64,000 bases of DNA from Catenulispora sp. MAP5-51. Lineage in GTDB: Bacteria; Actinomycetota; Actinomycetes; Streptomycetales; Catenulisporaceae. The stretch spans positions 186,001-250,000 of the forward strand of contig NZ_JBGCCH010000004.1 in the NCBI RefSeq assembly GCF_041261205.1. The letters run 5' to 3'. A program made the position numbers and the translations under genes. Position 1 is the stretch's first letter; every line of letters begins with the position of its first letter. This document shows, one piece after another, positions 36,838 through 45,543 of the stretch. Below the pieces are notes generated by a model. It saw only the letters and a program-made list of their open reading frames with translations, ran no database searches and had not been told where the DNA came from.

Positions 36838-37274
36838 GGCATCGCTCCGCCCAAGCCGCCCAAGCAGTTCACGTCACCCTCCGCTGCCCGCATCGCGGCG
36901 GCGGCAGCAGTCGCGACCGCGTCGTCGGCGGCGGCGTATGTCGCGCGGGTGCGCTCCGCGTAGGTTGTCAATGCGGTGACCGTTTCGTGGATGCGGTGGT
37001 ACCAGGCTTGGAGGTGGTGGACCAGGTCTGTGTGGGTGTTGCCTAGGGGGTCGGCTTCGTTCAGCAGTCCATATACATATGTGGCGGCGTCGTCTTTCTC
37101 TGTGCGCCACGCCGCTGGGCCTGTGTGGAGGGTGGGGTCGATGGTGGGCCAGTGGTGGGCGTGGGGGGCTGACAGGGTTGATTCCAGGTCGGCCAGGGCT
37201 CGGCGGAGGGTTGCCAGGTGGTCCAGGCAGGTGTGGAAGGTGGGGGTGGTTGTTTTTGTGGTTGTGGTGCTCAT
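36834..37274 (-). CDS. small helical protein of the ESX cassette
   Basis: A 146-aa protein starting at ATG 37274 with GGGGAGG upstream. After a Thr/Lys-rich N-terminus it is helical throughout (HTCLDHLATLRRALADLEST, then HLQAWYHRIHETVTALTTYAERTR), ending Ala-rich. It contains Trp but no clear WXG turn. The 4-nt stop/start overlap with the WXG-motif gene suggests the two products are made in equal amounts and may pair, like PE/PPE or EsxA/B partners; this is inference. The coding strand is A/C-rich, opposite in skew to the mycosin 3' half. Confidence 0.75.
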   Translation of the reverse strand: MSTTTTKTTTPTFHTCLDHLATLRRALADLESTLSAPHAHHWPTIDPTLHTGPAAWRTEKDDAATYVYGLLNEADPLGNTHTDLVHHLQAWYHRIHETVTALTTYAERTRATYAAADDAVATAAAAAMRAAEGDVNCLGGLGGAMP

Positions 37275-37416
37275 GGGGTGTGGGGCCTCCCCGGGTGGGG
37301 CTTTGGGCTTGGGGGTGTGGTCGGGGTGGTAGCGTTGGCACGCGGCCGCGAGTTGTGTGGTTCCCCGTGGAGACGACCGGGGGCGCTCAGCGACCACAAT
37401 CTTACGAGGAGTCACT

Positions 37417-37686
37417 GTGTCCCTGGACGCTGCTACGAAGAAGAAGATCGTTGAGGAGTACGGGACCGGGGCGAGCGACACGGGCTCCCCGGAGGTGCAG
37501 ATCGCGCTGCTCACGTACCGGATCAACGAGCTCACCGAGCACCTGAAGTTCCACAAGCACGACCACCACAGCCGGCGGGGGCTGCTGCTGCTGGTCGGCC
37601 AGCGGCGGCGGCTGCAGGGGTACCTGCAGAAGACCGACATCGTGCGGTACCGCGCGCTGATCGAGAAGCTGGGCCTGCGGCGGTAG
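37417..37686 (+). CDS. rpsO: 30S ribosomal protein S15
   Basis: 89 aa, the standard length. Family motifs are [45 protein letters not shown] and [20 protein letters not shown] read in sequence; S15 binds 16S rRNA in the central domain. Start GTG 37417 has GAGGAG 5 nt upstream. In actinobacteria rpsO lies before pnp, as here, and an ESX locus next to rpsO is also seen in Streptomyces (recalled). Confidence 0.98.
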   Translation: MSLDAATKKKIVEEYGTGASDTGSPEVQIALLTYRINELTEHLKFHKHDHHSRRGLLLLVGQRRRLQGYLQKTDIVRYRALIEKLGLRR

Positions 37687-37715
37687 GTTCGGCCGGGTTG
37701 TTTGTGCTGTGAACT

Positions 37716-37744
37716 GGAGCGGTCCGTTCGTCACGGACCGCTCC
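37716..37744 (+). terminator. rpsO-pnp intergenic hairpin 1
   Basis: GGAGCGGTCCGT, loop TCGTC, ACGGACCGCTCC: a perfect 12-bp stem 30 nt after rpsO. No strong U-tract follows. In Streptomyces the corresponding rpsO-pnp hairpin is a read-through terminator and RNase III target; the same role is likely here by synteny. Confidence 0.8.
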
Positions 37745-37785
37745 TGTCGTGTACCCGGTGGGTGCTGGGCCGGACCAAGCTGATG

Positions 37786-37817
37786 ACTTTTCCGGTTAGA
37801 GTGGGTACCGGAAAAGT
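37786..37817. promoter_or_regulatory. rpsO-pnp intergenic hairpin/palindrome 2
   Basis: ACTTTTCCGGT (37786-37796), a 10-nt spacer, then ACCGGAAAAGT (37807-37817): a perfect 11-bp inverted repeat in a less GC-rich stretch. It could be a second processed RNA hairpin of the pnp leader or a DNA operator at a pnp promoter. The 334-bp spacer holds only these two hairpins and a GC-rich untranslated leader. Confidence 0.65.
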
Positions 37818-38020
37818 TCCATACGTTTTAGGGAACTGAAGAGGCACTGCGCGACGTGGCTCGCGTCGAAGTGGCCGGTTGGGCGCCGATCTTCGGTAGT
37901 GGCCCTCGGGACGTTCTACGCCCGGGGGCTTCGATCGAAGACCGGGCCGCCGCACGGCGGCGTGGGCCCACGACAAACGCGTCCTCTTCAGTCCGCCGCA
38001 TTCGAACTGAGGAGTACCTC

Positions 38021-40240
38021 TTGTCCGAGGGTGTTTTCACCACCGAGGCTTTGATCGACAACGGTCCGTTCGGTCAGCGCACCGTGCGTTTCGAGACGGG
38101 CCGGCTGGCCCGTCAGGCTGCCGGGTCTGTCGTGGCCTATCTGGACGAGGAGACGATGGTCCTTTCGGCGACCACCGCCTCGAAGTCCCCCAAGGACTCG
38201 CTCGACTTCTTCCCGTTGACGGTCGATGTCGAGGAGCGCATGTACGCCGTGGGCCGTATCCCCGGCTCCTTCTTCCGGCGGGAGGGCCGGCCCAGTGAGG
38301 ACGCGATCCTCACCTGCCGGCTCATCGACCGGCCGCTGCGTCCGTCCTTCGCCAAGGGCCTGCGCAACGAGGTGCAGGTCGTGGCCACCATCATGGCGCT
38401 GAACCCGGACCACCTGTACGACGTCGTGGCGATCAACGCCGCCTCGGCCTCCACGCAGCTGGCCGGCCTGCCGTTCTCCGGTCCCATCGGCGGCGTGCGC
38501 GTCGCGCTGATCCAGGACCGCTGGGTGGCCTTCCCGACCCACACCGAGCTGGCCGACGCCGTGTTCGACATGGTCGTGGCCGGCCGGGTGCTCGACGACG
38601 GCGACGTCGCGATCATGATGGTCGAGGCCGAGGCCACCAGCCAGACCGTGTCCCTGGTCGCCGGCGGTTCGACCGCCCCGACCGAGGAGGTCGTCGCCGA
38701 CGGCCTGGAGGCCGCCAAGCCCTTCATCAAGGCGCTGTGCGTGGCCCAGCAGGAGCTGGCCTCGCAGGCGGCCAAGGAGACCGCGGAATTCCCGCGCTTC
38801 CTGGACTACCAGGACGACGTCCTGGAGGCCGTGACCGCCACCGCCAAGGCCGAGCTGGCCAACGCGCTCACGATCGCCGGCAAGCACGACCGCGAGGCCG
38901 AGCTGGACCGCGTCAAGGCGCTGGTCGTGGAGAAGCTCGCGCAGCAGTTCGAGGGTCGCGAGAAGGAGATCGGCGGGGCGTTCCGCGCCCTGACCAAGAA
39001 GCTGGTGCGCGAGCGCATCATCCGCGACCAGGTGCGCATCGACGGCCGCGGCGTGCGCGACATCCGTCCGCTGTCCGCCGAGGTCGAGGTCGTGCCGCGG
39101 GTGCACGGTTCGGCGCTGTTCGAGCGCGGCGAGACCCAGATCCTGGGCATCACCACGCTGAACATGCTCCGGATGGAGCAGCAGCTGGACACGCTGAACC
39201 CCGAGACGCGCAAGCGCTACATGCACAACTACAACTTCCCGCCGTACTCCACCGGTGAGACCGGCCGCGTGGGTTCGCCCAAGCGCCGCGAGATCGGCCA
39301 CGGTGCCCTCGCCGAGCGCGCCCTGGTCCCGGTCCTGCCGCCGCGCGAGGAGTTCCCCTACGCGATCCGCCAGGTCTCCGAGGCGCTGAGCTCCAACGGC
39401 TCGACCTCGATGGGCTCGGTCTGCGCCTCGACGATGTCCCTGCTCAACGCCGGTGTGCCGCTGAAGGCCCCGGTCGCCGGCATCGCCATGGGCCTGGTCT
39501 CGGCCGAGATCGACGGCAAGACCGAGTACGTGGCGCTGACCGACATCCTCGGCGCCGAGGACGCCTTCGGCGACATGGACTTCAAGGTCGCCGGCACCAA
39601 GGACTTCGTCACCGCGCTGCAGCTGGACACCAAGCTGGACGGCATCCCGGCCTCGGTCCTGGCCGCCGCCCTGAAGCAGGCCAAGGACGCCCGCCTGCAC
39701 ATCCTGGACGTCATGATGGAGGCCATCGACGTCCCGGACGAGATGAGCGAGTTCGCCCCGCGCATCATCACGGTGAAGATCCCGGTGGACAAGATCGGCG
39801 AGGTCATCGGCCCGAAGGGCAAGATGATCAACCAGATCCAGGAGGACACCGGCGCGGAGATCACGATCGAGGACGACGGCACCATCTACATCGGTGCCGC
39901 CAACGGCTCGGCCGCCGAGGCGGCGCGGACCACGATCAACCAGATCGCCAACCCGACGATGCCGGAGGTCGGCGAGCGCTACCTGGGCACCGTGGTGAAG
40001 ACCACGACCTTCGGCGCGTTCGTCTCCCTGATGCCCGGCCGCGACGGCCTGCTGCACGTCTCCCAGCTCAAGAAGCTGGCCGGCGGCAAGCGGGTGGAGA
40101 ACGTCGAGGACGTGATCAAGGTCGGCGACAAGCTGCAGGTGGAGATCGCCGAGATCGACTCCCGCGGCAAGCTGTCCCTGATCCCGGTGCTGCCGGATGC
40201 CGAGGATGAGGCCAAGCCGGCCGAGGCCAAGGCGGAGTAA
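38021..40240 (+). CDS. pnp: polyribonucleotide nucleotidyltransferase / guanosine pentaphosphate synthetase I
   Basis: A phosphorolytic 3'-5' exoribonuclease of 739 aa. It has two RNase PH domains ([26 protein letters not shown]; then [38 protein letters not shown]), a helical linker, a KH domain ([22 protein letters not shown]) and an S1 domain ([26 protein letters not shown]). TTG 38021 is chosen as start because GAGGAG lies 6 nt upstream and the length matches family members; the frame stays open for 55 more codons upstream but without similarity. In Streptomyces the enzyme also makes (p)ppGpp-like products. Confidence 0.97.
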   Translation: MSEGVFTTEALIDNGPFGQRTVRFETGRLARQAAGSVVAYLDEETMVLSATTASKSPKDSLDFFPLTVDVEERMYAVGRIPGSFFRREGRPSEDAILTCRLIDRPLRPSFAKGLRNEVQVVATIMALNPDHLYDVVAINAASASTQLAGLPFSGPIGGVRVALIQDRWVAFPTHTELADAVFDMVVAGRVLDDGDVAIMMVEAEATSQTVSLVAGGSTAPTEEVVADGLEAAKPFIKALCVAQQELASQAAKETAEFPRFLDYQDDVLEAVTATAKAELANALTIAGKHDREAELDRVKALVVEKLAQQFEGREKEIGGAFRALTKKLVRERIIRDQVRIDGRGVRDIRPLSAEVEVVPRVHGSALFERGETQILGITTLNMLRMEQQLDTLNPETRKRYMHNYNFPPYSTGETGRVGSPKRREIGHGALAERALVPVLPPREEFPYAIRQVSEALSSNGSTSMGSVCASTMSLLNAGVPLKAPVAGIAMGLVSAEIDGKTEYVALTDILGAEDAFGDMDFKVAGTKDFVTALQLDTKLDGIPASVLAAALKQAKDARLHILDVMMEAIDVPDEMSEFAPRIITVKIPVDKIGEVIGPKGKMINQIQEDTGAEITIEDDGTIYIGAANGSAAEAARTTINQIANPTMPEVGERYLGTVVKTTTFGAFVSLMPGRDGLLHVSQLKKLAGGKRVENVEDVIKVGDKLQVEIAEIDSRGKLSLIPVLPDAEDEAKPAEAKAE

Positions 40241-40245
40241 TCCTC

Positions 40246-41565
40246 TTGAACCCGGCTGAGACCCTGATCGCCGGGCAGAACGGCAGCGGCACTGTGCGCC
40301 GCACCGTCCTGCCCGGCGGTTTGCGCGTGGTCACGGAGACCATGCCATCCGTTCGGTCTGTGACGTTCGGCATCTGGACCGGCATCGGCTCGCGCGACGA
40401 GCACGCCGAGGAGTCCGGCGCCACGCACTACCTGGAGCACCTGCTCTTCAAGGGCACGGCGAAGCGGTCGGCGCTGGACATCTCGGCGGCGCTCGACGCG
40501 GTCGGCGGCGAGATGAACGCGTTCACCGCCAAGGAGTACACGTGCTACTACGCGCGCGTGCTCGACACCGACCTGCCGCTGGCCATCGACGTGATCTGCG
40601 ACCTGGTCACCTCGGCGCTCATCCGCCCCGAGGACGTCGCCTCCGAGCGCAACGTCATCCTCGAGGAGATGGCGATGACCGAGGACGAGCCGGCCGACCA
40701 GATCCACGACGAGTTCGCCTACGCCCTGCTCGGCGACTCCCCGCTGGGCCGGCCGATCCTGGGCTCGGTGGCGTCGGTGAACGCCCTGACCAGGGACGCC
40801 ATCGCCGAGTACTACCACTCCCACTACACCGACGACCACCTGGTGGTCTCCGCGGCCGGCAACCTCGACCACGACGTGGTGGTGGCCCTGGTGGACGCGG
40901 CGTTCGCCCAGGCCCGCGGGGTCCGGGACGCCGACCGGCAACCGGTCGTGCCGCGCATCGGCGGCGACTGCGGGGTCGCGCACTCGGGCCTGCGCCTGGT
41001 GTCCAAGCAGACCGAGCAGACGCACGTGGTGCTCGGCGTGCCGGGCGTGGCGCGCAACGACCGCCGCCGCTATCCGCTGGGCATCCTGTCCACGATTCTC
41101 GGCGGCGGCATGTCCTCGCGGCTGTTCCAGGAGGTCCGGGAGAAGCGCGGGCTGGCCTACTCGGTCTACAGCTTCTCCTCGCACCACGCCGACTGCGGCA
41201 TGTTCGGTGTGTACGCCGGCTGCCAGCCGGAGAACTTCACCGAGGTGCTGAAGATCTGCCGCGACGAGGTCGCCAAGGTGGCCGACGGCGGTGTCACCGA
41301 GGAGGAGCTGCGCCGCGGCATCGGCCAGGTGCGCGGCTCCACGGTGCTCTCGCTGGAGGACACCGGGTCGCAGATGACCCGGATCGGGAAGAACGAACTC
41401 GTCTACGGCGAGCACCTCACCATCGAGGAGCTGCTGGGGCGGGTCGAGTCGGTGACGCTGCAGGACGTCAAGGAGGTCGCCGAGGAGTTCCTGCGGCAGC
41501 CCCCGGCGATCGCGGTCATCGGCGACTACGAGGATGCGTCATCGTTCGAAGGGGCCCTGGGATGA
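40246..41565 (+). CDS. M16-family zinc peptidase (pitrilysin/MPP-like)
   Basis: A 439-aa M16B protease. The inverted zinc motif HYLEHLLFKGT (HxxEH) is near residue 62, with the downstream Glu in NVILEEMAMTEDEP. The C-terminal half contains the paired inactive fold with the conserved MSSRLFQEVREKRGLAYSVYSF. Start is TTG 40246, five bases after the pnp stop, with its ribosome site (GGCGGAG) inside the pnp end. The gene overlaps dapB by 4 nt. This pnp-M16-dapB order is conserved in actinobacteria. Confidence 0.95.
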   Translation: MNPAETLIAGQNGSGTVRRTVLPGGLRVVTETMPSVRSVTFGIWTGIGSRDEHAEESGATHYLEHLLFKGTAKRSALDISAALDAVGGEMNAFTAKEYTCYYARVLDTDLPLAIDVICDLVTSALIRPEDVASERNVILEEMAMTEDEPADQIHDEFAYALLGDSPLGRPILGSVASVNALTRDAIAEYYHSHYTDDHLVVSAAGNLDHDVVVALVDAAFAQARGVRDADRQPVVPRIGGDCGVAHSGLRLVSKQTEQTHVVLGVPGVARNDRRRYPLGILSTILGGGMSSRLFQEVREKRGLAYSVYSFSSHHADCGMFGVYAGCQPENFTEVLKICRDEVAKVADGGVTEEELRRGIGQVRGSTVLSLEDTGSQMTRIGKNELVYGEHLTIEELLGRVESVTLQDVKEVAEEFLRQPPAIAVIGDYEDASSFEGALG

Positions 41566-42338
41566 CCAGTACGACTCCCGCCCTGAGCCAGGGCATCGTG
41601 AAGGTCGCGGTGTTCGGGGCGGCCGGCCGGATGGGGCAGGCCGTCTGCCGCGCCGTGCTGGACGCGCCGGGCCTGGACCTGGTCGCGCAGATCGACGTCG
41701 ACGACGACCCGCAGCGCGCGGTCGACGCCGGCGCCGAGGTCGCTGTCGACTTCACGCACCCCGGCGTGACCATGCAGAACATCGAGTTCTGCGCCCGGAA
41801 CGGGATCAACGTCGTGGTCGGCACCTCCGGCTTCGACGAGGCCCGGCAGGACCAGGTCCGGGCTCTGCTGCACGGCACCGACGTGCGCGTCCTGGTCGCC
41901 CCGAACTTCTCCATCGGCGCGGTGCTGATGATGAAGTTCGCGGCCACCGCGGCGCCGTACTTCGAGAGCGTGGAGATCGTCGAGCTGCACCACCCGGACA
42001 AGGTCGACGCGCCCTCGGGCACCGCGACCCGCACCGCGGAGCTGGTCGCCGAGGCCCGCGCCGCCGCCGGGAGCGCGCCGATGCCGGACGCCACGAAGAC
42101 AGGGCTCGACGGCGCGCGGGGCGCCGTGGTCGAGAGCATCCCGGTGCACTCGGTCCGGCTGCGCGGCCTGATCGCGCACCAGGAGGTCCTGCTCGGCACC
42201 GTCGGCGAGACCCTGACCATCCGGCACGACTCGCTGGACCGCGCCTCGTTCATGCCCGGCGTGGTGCTGGCCTGCAAGAAGACCGGCACGCTGCCGGCCG
42301 GCCTGACCGTCGGCCTGGACGCGTTGCTGGACCTGTAG
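41562..42338 (+). CDS. dapB: 4-hydroxy-tetrahydrodipicolinate reductase
   Basis: Second step of the diaminopimelate/lysine branch. 258 aa. N-terminal NAD(P) motif is VAVFGAAGRMGQAVC; the substrate loop is VDFTHPGVTMQN; NVVVGTSGF and APNFSIGAVLMMKFA precede the catalytic ELHHPDKVDAPSGTA (His pair and Lys). VHSVRLRGLIAHQEVLLG ends the substrate domain. ATG 41562 overlaps the M16 peptidase stop (ATGA), giving coupled translation. The partner dapA lies at 58.3 kb. Confidence 0.97.
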   Translation: MTSTTPALSQGIVKVAVFGAAGRMGQAVCRAVLDAPGLDLVAQIDVDDDPQRAVDAGAEVAVDFTHPGVTMQNIEFCARNGINVVVGTSGFDEARQDQVRALLHGTDVRVLVAPNFSIGAVLMMKFAATAAPYFESVEIVELHHPDKVDAPSGTATRTAELVAEARAAAGSAPMPDATKTGLDGARGAVVESIPVHSVRLRGLIAHQEVLLGTVGETLTIRHDSLDRASFMPGVVLACKKTGTLPAGLTVGLDALLDL

Positions 42339-42364
42339 AGATTCCGATAGGCACTGAAAAGCTC

Positions 42365-42808
42365 ATGCGCACCCGCACCACGGCCCTGATCCTGGTCGTC
42401 ATCCTGTGCTTCTACCTGCTGCTGGCCGTCCAGCGCGGGGTGTGGCTGGTGGCCACCGGCAAGCCGGTGCTGGTGCTGTTCGGGATCGGCGTGCTGATGC
42501 TGCCGGTCGTGGGTGCCTGGTTCGTGGTCACCGAGGTGCGGATGGGCAACGCCTCTTCGCGCCTCGGGACCCGGCTGGAGGCCGAGGGCTTGTGGCCCAC
42601 GGAGGAGATTCCGCGGCGGCCCTCCGGCCGACCGGATCTGAAGGCCGCCGACGAGATCTTCGAGAAGCGCAAGGCCGAGGTCGAGGCCGATCCGGAGAAC
42701 TGGCGCGGCTGGTACCGGTTGTCCCTGGCGCACAACGACGCGCGGGACAGGTCCCGCGCGCGCAAGGCGCTGCGGAAGGCCATCGAGCTGGATCGGTTGC
42801 AGGCTTGA
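42365..42808 (+). CDS. small membrane protein with C-terminal TPR-like unit
   Basis: 147 aa. Two N-terminal TM helices (TTALILVVILCFYLLLAV; VLVLFGIGVLMLPVVGAWFVV), then a soluble part ending in one tetratricopeptide-like repeat (DPENWRGWYRLSLAHNDARDRSRARKAL, with the W/Y..A spacing). A similar gene follows dapB in Streptomyces (recalled). Function is unknown; a scaffold role is only a guess. Twenty-six bases after dapB, probably the last gene of the operon. Confidence 0.82.
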   Translation: MRTRTTALILVVILCFYLLLAVQRGVWLVATGKPVLVLFGIGVLMLPVVGAWFVVTEVRMGNASSRLGTRLEAEGLWPTEEIPRRPSGRPDLKAADEIFEKRKAEVEADPENWRGWYRLSLAHNDARDRSRARKALRKAIELDRLQA

Positions 42809-42978
42809 TGGGGCTGCGCTGCTGATCCGGCTGCACAGCTGATCAGCGCTCCCGGGTCCGTCGCTTTCCGTAACGCCGCTATATCGATCTGGTCACGGCC
42901 GCAACGATCGGCGAAACCCGCTTCGTCCTCCCTCGCGGCGGTCGGCGTTCTGCCGGCCCCATACACGGGGAGGCAGAA

Positions 42979-44487
42979 ATGCGAAGACAATTGGCGGCGC
43001 TCGGGGCGATTGCCCTGGTCGTGGCCGGGATGGCGGCGCCTGCTAGGGCTGCTGCCGGAGCGGAGCCGCTTGCCGGGTACTACGGGCAGCGGCTGGATTG
43101 GCAGCCGTGTGCGGGGATCCCGGCGTACGAGTGCGCGACCTTCGTCGTGCCTCGCGACTACGGCCGGCCCGACGCGGGGGACTTCCGGCTGCCGGTGATC
43201 AAGAAGCCGGCCGGCGATCCGGCGCATCGCGTCGGGAGCCTCATCCTCGACCCGGGCGGCCCCGGCGATTCAGGGCTGGCGGACCTGCCTGGCGACGTGT
43301 CCTCGTTCGGCGCCTCGGTGCAGGCGGACTTCGACGTCGTCTCCTGGGACCGGCGGGGCATCCAGGGCGGCGATCCCACGGTGACCTGTGGGAACACCGC
43401 GGCGATCGACGCCTTCACCCATCTGGATCCCGCACCGTCCACCCCGCGGGGAGTCCAGGCGCTGGTCACGGCCGGACGGACGTTCACGGCGGCCTGCCGT
43501 GCGAACTCGGTGCCCGACCTGCTGGGCCAGCTCGGATCGATCGCGAACGCGCGGGACATGGACATCCTGCGGGTGCTGCTCGGCGAGAACAAGATGAACT
43601 TCTTCGGCTACTCCTATGGCTCCTACCAGGGGCTCATCTATGCCGAGCTGTTCCCCGGCCGCATCAGGACCATGACCCTGGACGGCATCTTCGACCCTTC
43701 CCTCACGGCTGCCCAGATCACGGTGGAGGGTGCGGCGTCCGAGGAGAGCGAGCTCCAGCACTACTCCGACGTCTGCACCACGACGCCGGGCGTCACCTGT
43801 CCAGCCTCCACGCCGGCCGGCATCATGGCCTTGATCGACAAGCTCCAGCGGCAGGTGAAGACCAGGCCGCTGCCGGCTCAGGGGACGACGCGGACAGTCG
43901 GACCGGCGGAGTTGGCATCGGCCCTGCGCCTGAACGCGGTAGCGCCGAGTGTCTTCTACGCGATGACCAGTCCTGCACTCTCAGCCGCGGCGAACGGTGA
44001 CGGCACCCAACTCCTGGCTCTGGCGGACCTGTGGAACAGCCGCACGCAAGGAGCGCCGGGGACCGTGACCGGCTATACCGATGGATACCAGGATGACACC
44101 GCGCTGTTCTGCACCGATCGGCCATGGCCGAGTGGAGCGGGCGCCTACGGTCCGCTCCTGGCAGCCTCCGAAGCCGCGTCGCCGCACCTCGGCGCCGAGC
44201 GCGCGACCATGGCGCTGCCCTGCGGCTCGTGGCCGGCGACCGATCTGCCGCACGTGGTCCGCGCTCCCGGCGCGCCGCCGATCCTGGTGGTGTCCTCGGT
44301 CGGCGACCCCGTCACGCCCTACCAGTGGGGTGTCCACGTCGCCGACTCCTTGGCGAACGGAGTCCTGCTCACCTCGGATTCGCACGGTCACACCGCCTAC
44401 GGCGGCAACGGATCGCCGTGCCTGGACGCGCACGTCGACGACTACATCGTCAACGCCGCGCCGCCGGCGCCCGGCACAGCCTGCTGA
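42979..44487 (+). CDS. secreted tripeptidyl-aminopeptidase-like alpha/beta hydrolase
   Basis: 502 aa. A Sec signal peptide of about 25 residues ends at APARAAAG. The mature enzyme has the S33 proline-peptidase-like layout: oxyanion LDPGGPGDSG, VVSWDRRGIQ, nucleophile GYSYGSYQG, acid SSVGDPVTP and His SHGHTAYGG. A C-terminal cap domain carries conserved cysteines (CTTTPGVTC, FCTD, LPCGSW, SPCLD). Family members in Streptomyces (Tap/SlpD/SlpE) remove tripeptides from secreted proteins. Its 3' end overlaps the convergent MpaB-family gene by 46 nt. Confidence 0.92.
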   Translation: MRRQLAALGAIALVVAGMAAPARAAAGAEPLAGYYGQRLDWQPCAGIPAYECATFVVPRDYGRPDAGDFRLPVIKKPAGDPAHRVGSLILDPGGPGDSGLADLPGDVSSFGASVQADFDVVSWDRRGIQGGDPTVTCGNTAAIDAFTHLDPAPSTPRGVQALVTAGRTFTAACRANSVPDLLGQLGSIANARDMDILRVLLGENKMNFFGYSYGSYQGLIYAELFPGRIRTMTLDGIFDPSLTAAQITVEGAASEESELQHYSDVCTTTPGVTCPASTPAGIMALIDKLQRQVKTRPLPAQGTTRTVGPAELASALRLNAVAPSVFYAMTSPALSAAANGDGTQLLALADLWNSRTQGAPGTVTGYTDGYQDDTALFCTDRPWPSGAGAYGPLLAASEAASPHLGAERATMALPCGSWPATDLPHVVRAPGAPPILVVSSVGDPVTPYQWGVHVADSLANGVLLTSDSHGHTAYGGNGSPCLDAHVDDYIVNAAPPAPGTAC

Positions 44488-45452
44488 CCGGGACGGCGTG
44501 AGCCCGTCGTGCCGTGGAGTTCGCGGGCTTGCGTCGGACTGACGATCGCGGAGTTCTGCGGTGGCGCTGATCTGTAGTGCTGCCGCAGAACTTTGCCGGT
44601 GACCGGAGCGACCGGTGAGATCACCGTGATGCCGACACGCGGTACCTTGGCGATGCGGGTTCCTATACGGATGAACGGCCGCGCTACACGGATGCCGAGA
44701 TCTATAAGCCGCCACTGGTGGAAACCACCTGTGCGACGCATCCATGTAGGCAGCGAATGGATGCTCAGAATCGCCGTGAAGCGGGACGCGGCCCAGACGC
44801 GGAAGCCCACTTTCCTTAGCGGCGGGAAGAGTAGATAGTGCATCCCGCGCTGTGCGCGCTCTGAGGAACACAGCTGCGGCCGCACCTTCTCGAAGTACGC
44901 CTTGACCTCCTCGCGATTGCGCGGGATGTCTGCGGGATCGCAGGTCTGGAGCTCGGCGGCGACTCTGCACTCGGCCCAGTAGCGGTCCTCATCGGCCTTG
45001 GACAAGCGGCCGGGGCCATAGAGCTCGTAACACTTCAGGACGCTGTGCCATCCCGTTATGTGAATCCACAGCTGGGATTCCGGGTTGTTGGCGCTATAGC
45101 GTTTCCCCGTAATGGGTTCCACGCCGGTGGCCTTGGCGTGGACGCGCATCAGGAATTCGGCGGCCTGAATCACGGTGCGGCTGTCGCCGACGGCCACCGT
45201 GAGGAAGTAGGCGAGGGTCTGGTCGAGGCGGCCGTGCGGATCCTCGTAGATGCCGCCGCTGTCGGCGACCGCGGCGGCCAGCGGGGGATCGAAGTGCTCG
45301 AGCACCACGGCGCGCTGGAACCCGATCAGCGAGGTCGGGGACGTCCAGACCTTCCAGCTCACCGAGTCCGGGCCGAAGAAACCGTTGTCGAGGCTGCGCA
45401 GCGGTCCGCGGTCGGGGGAGACGGGGACGTCTTCGGCGCTGGGGTGGGGCAT
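44442..45452 (-). CDS. oxygenase MpaB family protein (DUF2236)
   Basis: 336 aa from ATG 45452, preceded by a perfect AAGGAGG. Family features include the start SVSWKVWTSPTSLIGFQRAVVLEHFDPPLAAAV, HGRLDQTLAYFLTVAVGDSRTV, and ESQLWIHITGWHSVLKCYE. These are haem-binding or haem-like oxygenases of the latex-clearing/MpaB group; substrate is unknown here. The divergent TetR gene and the perfect palindrome between them indicate repression by that regulator. Confidence 0.88.
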   Translation of the reverse strand: MPHPSAEDVPVSPDRGPLRSLDNGFFGPDSVSWKVWTSPTSLIGFQRAVVLEHFDPPLAAAVADSGGIYEDPHGRLDQTLAYFLTVAVGDSRTVIQAAEFLMRVHAKATGVEPITGKRYSANNPESQLWIHITGWHSVLKCYELYGPGRLSKADEDRYWAECRVAAELQTCDPADIPRNREEVKAYFEKVRPQLCSSERAQRGMHYLLFPPLRKVGFRVWAASRFTAILSIHSLPTWMRRTGGFHQWRLIDLGIRVARPFIRIGTRIAKVPRVGITVISPVAPVTGKVLRQHYRSAPPQNSAIVSPTQARELHGTTGSRRPGQQAVPGAGGAALTM

Positions 45453-45497
45453 CGGGTGTGCCTCCTTATACAGTGGACGCCGGGAATTACTACCGGC

Positions 45498-45516
45498 GCG
45501 TAGCAATATGCTACGC
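45498..45516. promoter_or_regulatory. TetR-type operator
   Basis: GCGTAGCAATATGCTACGC is an 8-bp-arm perfect inverted repeat with a 3-bp centre. A third half-site GCGTAGC follows at 45519-45525. It sits midway between the MpaB-family gene and the divergent TetR-family gene, the usual place for an autoregulatory operator. Confidence 0.8.
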
Positions 45517-45543
45517 GGGCGTAGCTTTGTAAAGGGGCCGGGT

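Noticed and set aside
37856-38020. N-terminal extension of PNPase from GTG 37856
   Set aside because: The 55 codons lack family similarity, while TTG 38021 has a GAGGAG site and gives the usual length.
45250-45543. Longer TetR start upstream, including ATG 45508
   Set aside because: It would run through the operator and the divergent gene's leader; GTG 45544 has a good ribosome site and family-length N-terminus.
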